In this document: one piece after another, positions 55,638-64,000 of the stretch
Layout of the letters: each line of letters opens with the position of its first letter
How positions within the stretch are numbered: position 1 is the first letter of the stretch
Assembly (NCBI GenBank): GCA_947650285.1
Contig: CANTFL010001460.1
Location: 1 to 64,000 of the forward strand
Reading direction: 5' to 3'
Source of the DNA: Hyaloperonospora brassicae
Taxonomy: Eukaryota; Oomycota; Peronosporomycetes; Peronosporales; Peronosporaceae
DNA: 64,000 nucleotides
Notes under the pieces: model-generated
The model's input: only the letters and a program-made list of their open reading frames with translations
Told to the model about the DNA's origin: nothing
Databases searched by the model: none
Made by a program: the position numbers and the translations under genes

Positions 55638-57980
55638 AAAATTGATACTCGTGAGCCCACTGTGATGTAAATTGTTGAATTGTTGGTTCCCTGGAACAAT
55701 GACCGTAAACTTCTCGATCTTGTTGAGTCTCTAAGTCGGGATTTATTTACCTACATTTCTCGTACAGCTTTCATGTATCTTCTATGAATAAAGAAGCTGT
55801 ATAGCTCTGATACTGGCAGAGCTATCGAACTTGAAAAAGGCTCGGGATTGTCAACGATACAGCTCCAAATACGATATGGATGGTAAAATCTTCTAAATGA
55901 TCGACCTGAAACTGGTAATATAATATCAAAGTCCAAATATGGCAAAATGTATCTGGTTGGATGGTACGTAAATTCCAAATCATCGCTAAAACTGATAGAG
56001 ATTGATCAAATATTTCACATGGGAGAATAAAAAACATGGAAAAGATAAACAAAGTGATACGAATCCTCAATTTCATTCATTAACTTAATTCGGGGAGTAG
56101 GAGTACTGAAAGTACAAGAGTTGCTGCGTTCCTAAATCCATAGAGTTGTGTAATATCGATTAGATGTACATTACGTATGTAAGGTCATCACGATATGGGT
56201 GAAAGAGATTGCTTAACGACGTAAAATATATAATAATAAAAACATTATTTAATATTTACAAATGTAGTACTTTTTTATGCCACCACTCGCCAGTCGTTCA
56301 CTTAATGTGTTAATGGCTGTGAATACTTTAAAGAATCATTTTAGTGGTGCCGTGTAAAACGTATGTTAACCACCGATATTTCATATCTATAATCTTCATA
56401 TTCACTGTAAAGTAGTGGAGATTGCATGGTGCAACAAGTGCTGAGGTCGATGACGACATGAAATCTTGCTCCACATATCAATCACATGTTGCCGTTGTGT
56501 CTTGTAATATATTACTTCGGTCATTCGTACAAAATTTCTCTCTGTTTCAACGTGCGTCAACAGCAGATTGCAGGCGCAGCTTTTGCCGAGTTGAACTTGT
56601 GCCCTCGCTCAGCCAACTCATGGTAGATATTGTTTTGCATGAATCGAGAAATGCAAATAATTTTGCACTTCTTTTGCATACCTCAAAACAAGCGAACAGG
56701 TTTTGGTTACTATCGTATGCACCACCTATAACCTGTAAAAATTTTACGGCGGCTCAATATGAAAACAATTTTCCTTTAGTTTCCGCTACCAAAAGCGCTA
56801 TTTAACTTTTTCGTCGCATAGCACACAACACATCTGTCATTTTTCTTGTGCTATAAACGCCTCAGCACTAGGCCATTTATAAGAGCTTGTACTTCAAGTG
56901 GTTTGGTGTGGCATCACCATGCAAGACGTCGCCGGATTGATATTTGATAAAAAATTAAAATCTTCTGGTTCTGGTGTGTCGAGGTTCATTAGAATTGTCC
57001 AGCCAGAAAGAAACGTCCCCATGTTAAGTACGCTTAGTTGTTCTTCGTAACACACTACCAGAATAAAAAATGTTCGATTAGACGATCAGTGATGCACAAC
57101 AAGGCCATTAATAAGTTACTTACAAATTTAATCCGGTAGGCCTTAAAATAGTGCTAAGAGGTAGTGAATAAAAGACCTAGATACATTTACTCAGCATTTT
57201 GGCAAATTTAGCAGCCATCACCTAAATCAATATTTTCAACTTTTTCCGACACCAATACAGTGTTTATTTAATCAACAATCACCAACGTGACACGCCCCGA
57301 CAAACGGCAACGGCACTTGCAGCTTATAATGTCTCTTAAGAGTAGAAGAGGGTAAAGGTTAGGCAAGCAGAAGCCACAGCCAACGGTGAAGAAGTGGAAG
57401 ACGGGCACGATGGAAACGGCGCTCAAGATGTAGAAAGTGTGATTAAAAAGTCAAAAAGTGGCCTAAAGGGAATCTTAATCAGGAGGTGGAACTTGAGAGT
57501 GAAGAGACCGATGATCTTGAACTTGTATTCAAGGAGATCACGCTTGAGAAAGCGGCGGGTATCCCTAAATACTAAAGAGGTGTTTTTGGTGGCCCACTGT
57601 AGTCGTCCTACGTAATATATTATTAATGCTCAAAAACCCAATGCCGCAAGCGTGCAGAACCCTAGAAGATTTGCAGTTGGTTCTCGATCGCTCGAAACGT
57701 ACGTTTTCGTTGTTCCGGCGAAGTCCCCAGTACAGACTCAGTAGCAACCTGCAAATATAGGCGACGGAGGCGAATGTCCAAAAGACTAGGAAAAGATTCT
57801 GTAATCGCCTAGCAAGCATGCTGCGGTTCTCGACAAACCCAGCAAGGCAAAGTCACCACAGGAAAAAATCATGCGCGTGCTCCTTGCTTCAGCTGCCGGA
57901 TATTTAGACTTGTGATCAGTGGCTTTGAGGTATGGTACAACACTGTCTTCTCTGCATTGTTCGCTCTCCGCATTTAACTA
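55638..57980. other. AT-rich stretch, no gene recognised
   Basis: AT-rich with short frames only; no RNA gene or coding motif found. The last part may contain the 5' part of the decayed transposase below. Confidence 0.5.
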
Positions 57981-58720
57981 TTGCTTCCATATAATAAGAG
58001 AACTGTGGAATCGACCTCAATTGCAACATCAAACGGCAAAGGTCGTTGGTTGCCGTGATGCTTCGTGCTCGGGCACGGGAGTACCTCGAAACCGGTAAAA
58101 TCCCTCAAAGCAAGAATAAAACACGTCAAAAAAGTCAGCTTGCTCGAAGAAGATGCCAATGATGAAGTGCAGCGCTACCTTCGCATCAACAAACATCACG
58201 TTGAATCAATCGACTCTGCTTAACAAATCAATGCAAAAAAACCTCCCGAATATGGATTCGGATGAATCCATTGGTGTCAATATACGGCCACGCGTTGGCT
58301 GAAGGCCCTCGGATTGTTATATTCTGAAGTAAGGCAGGACACGTTCGTTTATGGATACAAACGCGCGGACGTGGTTGCATATCGGCAAATAGTTTTGCAG
58401 CGAATGATAAAATATAAGACCTTGATGCCTATGTTTGAAAGTCCTGAAATTAAGGTTGCGGTGTGGCTAGAGGGTAAAGCGGTAATTCTATTTACGCACG
58501 ATGAAAGTACAGTTGATACGCATGACGGAAAGACAAAGTTGTGGCTCCTCAATGAAGGCAGCCGCTGCAAAAATAGGGCGTATGACAATTTATACATGCA
58601 AAGACTTTCTCACTGACGTTGGTTCGTTTTGTAAAAGATTGCTTTTACACTCGTATGATATACGATTCTTTGCACTGACATCGCAATCAAAAATGTAGAA
58701 GGCCCACGTGTTGAGCAAAT
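57980..58720 (+). pseudogene. Decayed DDE-superfamily transposase
   Basis: In three frames one can read 'LRINKHHVESIDSA', 'TRWLKALGLLYSEVRQDTF', 'YKRADVVAYRQIVLQRMIKY' and 'VILFTHDESTVDTHDGKTKLW', then 'GRMTIYTCKDFLTDVG'. The order (helix-turn-helix-like, V-Y-x-D-G-H-x-R-x-D-V-V-x-Y-R, T-H-D-E-S) is that of a transposase family common in fungi and oomycetes in which the Asp of T-H-D-E is catalytic. Stops and shifts show it is dead. Confidence 0.6.
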
Positions 58721-59389
58721 CCATGCAAGATGAGCAACCTAACGTTGCAAAGACGGCTTGCATTATAATGCATTCCGGAAAATCATTATGGTTGGCTTCA
58801 TCCTGAGCACCTCCATAACCAAGTTCAAGACGTCATTATTCCCATCTTCAATGCGCAGTTTCGTGGTGTCAAGGCTCGTTTTGCCTTTGGAAATGCACCA
58901 TACAAGCAGACTATGAGGCTGATGCAGAATTTGCATCACGTATAGATCTTGTACCTGTATGGAATCAACTAGCAATGAGGTTGTGTAGACTTTCTAATGA
59001 AACAACTCAATACATGCTGTTCCTGCTGACCACCCTCTCTCTGGGTAAGCAAAGGAATTGAATTTGTTCGAAAAGAAAGCTATATACATGGTATATTTTC
59101 CTTGTATTGCCGCTACAGTTGCGCTAATACCGGCCGCTGCTGCGCCAGAAATGTCATCCATAATCAACTTGTGTTATATAGCTATATATATTTTTCGCAA
59201 TCATTGTCAACGCGGCCGGCCATCGCGTCATATTTTAGTCAATGTTCCATTGCAAACTGAACAATAGCGATATGATCTTGAGAAAAGTCAAAACGCCATG
59301 CTTTGTAAAATCGCGCCTACACTTTTAAAGGCCTCGAGCAGATTATCCCAATACTTCGGCATCCGTCCCTCTCACTACCATCCGCCGCC

Positions 59390-59540
59390 ATGATTTAACG
59401 TGCTTTTGGCACATGGAATTGAATCGCAGGAACCTGACAAGGTAGGCCGCCGAATACGCCGCGAGGAAGTATCGGTCGCATTGTAAGGTCATACCTTTAA
59501 ATTTTATAAATGTGAACGTTATAGCTGCTGCCAATTAGAT
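59390..59540 (+). pseudogene. Possible C-terminal remnant of the same transposase
   Basis: Plus-strand reading 'AAEYAARKYRSHCKVI' after a stop, of the K-K/R-Y-R-S-H type that I associate with the end of such transposases. It is short and weak. Confidence 0.3.
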
Positions 59541-60403
59541 TTGTGATTGATATGATTCAAATAACACTAAAAGAAGCAAAAAATACGTAGTGATTTTTGG
59601 GCGACCAATGTGACTCGCCGCGAGCTATTTTTACGAAATTCGTTAAGTTTTGGGGCCCTATACTTTTGAAAGAAAGGCCAGGTTAAAATTCGAGACTTGA
59701 TTGATGAAGATAATAGCGTACTCAAGCCATCTATAGTCTTATACTTTCGTTTAACAAGTATGGGGTGAGGAGTAGCTGAGTGAAAGAAATCGGAAAATGT
59801 TACAGGTTATAGATAGTACACACTATACTTGCAAATATATCGGTGGTCACTTTCATCTACCTGTATCGTACCTGCATAATTCTTTCTCGTGCAAAAATTA
59901 CCATCTTTGACTTCATACGACTTGAGACGATATTGAACACAAAAATAAAGATATGTGGTAGCTACCTACATCCGAAGCTTAAACGAAAAAAAGCCATTAC
60001 AACGCCGTTCCTATCGATTGATCTTAGATACGATATCTCAGATGTCTTTCGAGTCCTATTTCTTTTTTGCTCAGGTAAGGCCGTTCATTCCTCACAGAAC
60101 ACTTTTCATACGAATTATCGACTCCACCACTCAACCTGCGGAAGTTTCAGTCCAGATTCCGTTTTATATCGTTAATTAGCATATCGTACAGAATGTGAGT
60201 CTTCATTGTGTGATGAAATACAGCAGCTTATATGTCTACATTTTCGCGCACGCTATGTCATCTTAATTTAAATGTGCTGTAGACATATACATGAGGCATG
60301 ATCTGTGGCTATCACGAATATCACGTAATCGGCTATTCCAATGCGACACATTTTTATGTAACGAGGCACTGGTGACTACGTACTGCCCCATGTACGTAGC
60401 TAT
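59541..60403. other. No gene recognised
   Basis: Only short frames without motif. Confidence 0.5.
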
Positions 60404-61360
60404 TGTGCAGAAGGGCGAAGGAAGAATGACGGAAGTGTGGATCGCGCGATCCGCCTTACAGCGAAAATCAATTTGAGTGGTGGAGCGCGTACGGAGATGG
60501 GCCCGTTAGCACGTATGATGGTGTCACACGACTGAGTGACTAGAAATGACAGTGGAAATTACGGACCGTGACCCAAATAACGGTCAAGAAGGAGTATATT
60601 CAAGGATCGACGATTGGCCGATCGCGATCTGCGATCGAAGTGTTGGATACCAAGGTACTCTGCGATCCGGTACTCTGCGATCCGGTACTTTGCAATCCAC
60701 GACGGAGTATCTGCTGTGGACTACATGAGATAATAGATGAATGACATGGACAGGAAATACGCAACAGTGATCTACCGAACAGATATGATAGTCATAGGGT
60801 TTGGATTTGGTTGGTTTACATTAAAAGAACTGAATTTGCAACGAAAGACACGCGTCGAATTCTTTCGTGCAGGATCTTTGGCCTCCCGTTGAAAAAAAGT
60901 CACCCACGTTTCAGCAAACTTCGCCCTTGGATTGTTTCGCCAGGAGGAAAGTCAATTCGCACCCCCCATCAGCTTCGACAGGACGCAGTTAACCTTTCGG
61001 TCCGGATTCAAGAATGCGAGGCGGCTCGAGTGGTCAGAAAGCTCGCGGATCAAGCATCGCCCCTAGAAAAGAAACTCTGGGAGAGCGCTCAAGTACACAC
61101 GCGATCGAGTGAAGAATTTTCACTCGATTCACAACCACGTTTGACTGGGTGAAGCATTTACACCCGGTCAACCCATATCCCTAAGACGGTCAAGTTCAGC
61201 TTGGGCTCAAGTCCACCAAGAAGAGCGTAACCCGCCCCACCGACGTGTACACAAGGTGAGCAAGAAGACACATAACACGAATTCGGGGTACCCCCTCCGT
61301 TTGTCGGTCGTCCGGGCGCCAGTGGAGAGTCGGGATCACAAGAAAATTGTGATCACCACA
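60404..61360 (-). repeat. L3-family LTR, minus orientation, internally shortened
   Basis: Matches 62678-63979 at both ends (TGTGCAGAAG... to ...GATCACCACA), with an internal deletion around 60640-60720 where GGTACTCTGCGATCC is present three times. It is followed by CTGACCCTCACTAACAACAG, the same bases as after 63979, which reads as a polypurine tract on the minus strand; so it is a 3' LTR with the internal part to the right. Confidence 0.82.
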
Positions 61361-62210
61361 CTGACCCTCACTAACAACAGTGGGTCTAGTGCCCTGCTAC
61401 CTCACGTACCCGTGCGCAGAGAGAGGTGTTACTACGAAAAGCAACTGCGTAGTAGTAATGTTAAACCTTTAGAAAGTGTACAGTCATCGATTGTCTCATC
61501 AATTAGTTTTAACTTTCCTATATTTAAGGGTACGTAATCTCAGCACTTATTGCGCACGCCATGCATCAATTAATATGCTATATAATGGCTATATACAGAA
61601 GTCGTTTTCCTCATTGCACATTGAAATCATTTTATAGAATTTATCTTTTTTCAGGACAACGCAGGGCATACATGTTCACGTCGCAACCAGATATGCTCTA
61701 TACAAGAGGATTCGCGCGTACTTGACAAGTCATGAAATCCACCTGGTCTCAACCCCCATCAAAATTTAAGGTCTATCGTTAGCAGACGACTATTTACAAA
61801 AGAAACGCAGTTCGGTCACGTTTGTACATTATAGTCAGCTCTAATTGCATTTAAAGTACAAAAGCGCACGAATTGTGTTAAACGGATGCGATTCAAATGC
61901 CATATTTGTGTCGCTTGTTCCTCTCGATGCCACAACGATGAACTGAGTTTGTCAAAAATTAAATTAACTCACCCTTAAAACAGAGCGAGTCTTTAATTGA
62001 CATTATTTAGGCTTAAATTTTGTATTCTGATATACACGATTGTATATTTCGCCGTGGCAATGCAATTAGTTGCATGATAGCTCGCCTATTCTTTATTAAA
62101 TCGCAATTGTTAAATCTATCGGTGTTTCTACCAGTGACAATATACCATATTATGAAACGGCATCCATCTAGTCGAAAAATCAATTGAATAGTAGAAAAAT
62201 ATGGGTGTAC
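61361..62210. other. Residual internal sequence of an L3 element, no gene
   Basis: The first about 25 bases equal those right of 63979 (element-internal). The remaining part is AT-rich without coding sense. Confidence 0.45.
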
Positions 62211-62652
62211 TGTAACGGGGCCTTGACGACTACATACTGAACTACCGGTACAGAGCTAACCTTTCACTGAAATCAGCGAAAGTCAGTCCCCAGCTAGGTG
62301 TAAATACTTACACAGAAGAAAGTTACGACTAAGGTGAAGAGTATAGTCGCGGTAAAAGTAAAACTGGTGTTTGATAAAATTAGGTCCCATATCTCTTGTT
62401 TCTCTTGTTCGTCCTGACTTTATTATCTTGATTTGTGTGAGCGTATGATGGCGTCTGCTCACCGCTAATTTTGCGCGTCTAGAAGCGATTGGTGATCCAA
62501 TATCATCTCGATATCAACCAGTAAGTTGACCCTTCGGTCATCCCAACAATATCACTATGCTTACTCATATTGTTAGATGAATATTCAATGTAACATTCTA
62601 TATTGTCATTTCTTCTTAATGACAACGTCATATAACGGGCTATCCCGTTACA
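62211..62652 (-). repeat. LTR related to the E1 family (442 bp)
   Basis: TGTAACGGGG at the left and CCCGTTACA at the right, with ATAACGGGCTATCCCGTTA close to the right end as in E1, and similar internal blocks (GATATCAACCA, TTGACCCTTCGG). It is followed by the polypurine-like TCACCCCCTCCCTAACTGAT, nearly as in E1. About 25 bp of internal sequence remain before the L3 LTR at 62678. Confidence 0.88.
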
Positions 62653-62677
62653 TCACCCCCTCCCTAACTGATGATCA

Positions 62678-63979
62678 TGTGGAGAAGCGCAGAAGAATAA
62701 TGTTGGAAAGTGTGGATCGCGCCTACCGCATTAAGTTCGAGATCGATTTAATTGGTGGAGTGCGCTCGGAGATAGGCCCGTTGGCACGAATGGTGGGACC
62801 ACACGACTGAATGACAGAAAACGACTGTGAAAATTCTGCGGATTGGTCCACCTAACGGTCAAGAAGGAGTATAGTCAAGGATCGACGGCTGACCAATCAC
62901 GATCCGCGATCAAGGGCTTGGATCACCAAGTTACAAGGACCCTATCACTCGAGAAGTGAACATCAACTGGAATACTAGATCGCTAACGACAATAGAAAAT
63001 AGGTGAATATGGAAGCAAGCTGGAGGAGTGGATCGTCAAGATCATCAAACATGCGAGGTCTCGGAAGTGACGGCGATTCGACGGTGGATGCCCACTCAAA
63101 GACTCGAGAGATCGATCACGAACCACCCTAAGTAGGTAACGCTTGCTCGTGTGAACACATGATTGTGTGGACACATAATTGGTGTGGAGACATAATAGGT
63201 GTGGAAACATAATTGGTGTGGACACATAAGTGGTGTGGTACACATACCGTGGTCCACTACCCAAGCGGCCCACCCCGAGCAATCCACTGTCCGAGCGACA
63301 TACCACCTAGCGATCCGATACGGAGTATCTGCTGTGGACCACATGATGCACAAGTTACATGACATAGACAGGCGATACACAACAGTGATATAAAGAACAG
63401 ATAGTCATAGTCATAGGTGTTGGAATTGGTTGGTTAACATTAAAGAGAACTGAATTTGCAACGAAAGACACGCGTCGACTTCTCCCGGGCAGGAACTTTG
63501 GCCTCCCGTTGAAGTGAGAGTGACCTGCGTCTATCAAAAAATCGCCTTTGGATTGTGTGGCCAGGCGGAAAATTGGTTCTCACCCCCAAGCTGCGATTGG
63601 ACGCAGTGAACCTTACGGTCCGGATTCAAGAATGCGAAGCGGCTCGAGTGGTCAGAAGGCTCGCGGATCAAGCATCGCCCTTGGACAAAGGCGATTCTGG
63701 AAGAGCGCTCAAGTTACAAGCGATCGAGTGAAGAATTTTCACTCGATCCACAACCACGTTTGACTGCGTGAAGCATTTCCACCCGGTCAACCCATATCCC
63801 TAAGACGGTCAAGTTCAGCTTGGGCTCAAGTCCACCAAGAAGAGCGCAACCCGCCCCACCGACGTGTACACAAGGTGAGCAAGAAGACACATAGCACGAA
63901 TTCGGGGTACCCCCTCCGTTTGTCGGTCGTCCGGGCGCCAGTAGAGATTCGGGATCACAAGAAAATTGTGATCACCACA
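62678..63979 (-). repeat. L3-family LTR, full length (1302 bp)
   Basis: TGTGGAGAAGCGC at the left and ATCACCACA at the right. It is an inverted, nearly identical copy of 53037-54345 (the same chance frame of 107 codons is unchanged in both). The polypurine-like GTTAGTGAGGTCAG stands next to the right end, so this is a 3' LTR whose element extends beyond the window. Confidence 0.88.
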
Positions 63980-64000
63980 CTGACCTCACTAACAACAGTG
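63980..64000 (-). mobile_element. Start of L3 element internal region (cut by window)
   Basis: CTGACCTCACTAACAACAG follows the LTR exactly as at 61361. Confidence 0.6.

Overview
The window looks like a piece of an oomycete genome, probably a Peronosporales species (Phytophthora or downy-mildew type). The evidence is a compact island of eukaryotic housekeeping genes with very short introns (about 78-208 bp, many starting GTACGT/GTACGN), sitting in a sea of nested Ty3/Gypsy LTR retrotransposons. One of these retrotransposons has two successive RNase H domains, a layout I recall being described for oomycetes and for plant Tat/Ogre elements. No species-level assignment is possible by eye.

Layout. 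1-4704: a decayed LTR-like stretch followed by a truncated Ty3/Gypsy copy (called E1t). 5824-27721: gene island, with neuroguidin/Lcp5-like (-), a four-helix membrane protein (-), mitochondrial methionyl-tRNA formyltransferase (+, 7 exons), a dead RNase H relic, signal peptidase subunit SPC3 (+), a 986-residue BAR-like protein (-), proteasome subunit beta-3 (+), a U2SURP/SR140-like splicing factor (+), a 121-bp satellite array, a mucin-like type I membrane protein (+) and tRNA-Arg(CCG). 28639-36629: a complete Ty3/Gypsy element E1 with 392-bp LTRs and a perfect 5-bp target duplication. 37060-37114: a tRNA-derived SINE-like promoter. 38428-50816: a recent 12.4-kb Ty3/Gypsy element E2 nested inside the pol gene of an older element E3 (37567-38427 and 50817-51305). 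51.3-64 kb: relics, including four copies or fragments of a third LTR family (L3), a decayed DDE transposase, and an LTR related to E1.

The genes are unrelated housekeeping functions (ribosome biogenesis, mitochondrial translation initiation, secretion, proteolysis, splicing) and do not form a pathway. Several share short divergent or convergent spacers.

The most unusual signals are in the retrotransposons. (1) E1 and E1t are tiled along the parts I examined, LTR and coding alike, by short inverted repeats (arms about 8-12 nt, loops about 1-12 nt, roughly one per 30-45 bp). I do not see this in E2 or in the host genes. (2) Both E1 and E2 carry a long antisense ORF between the end of pol and the 3' LTR. 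In E1 it is intact (534 codons) although gag and pol are broken, and its coiled coil lies opposite the low-complexity linker of pol while the pol chromodomain lies opposite a disordered part of the antisense protein. All positions and exon joins were read by eye; no searches or folding computations were run.
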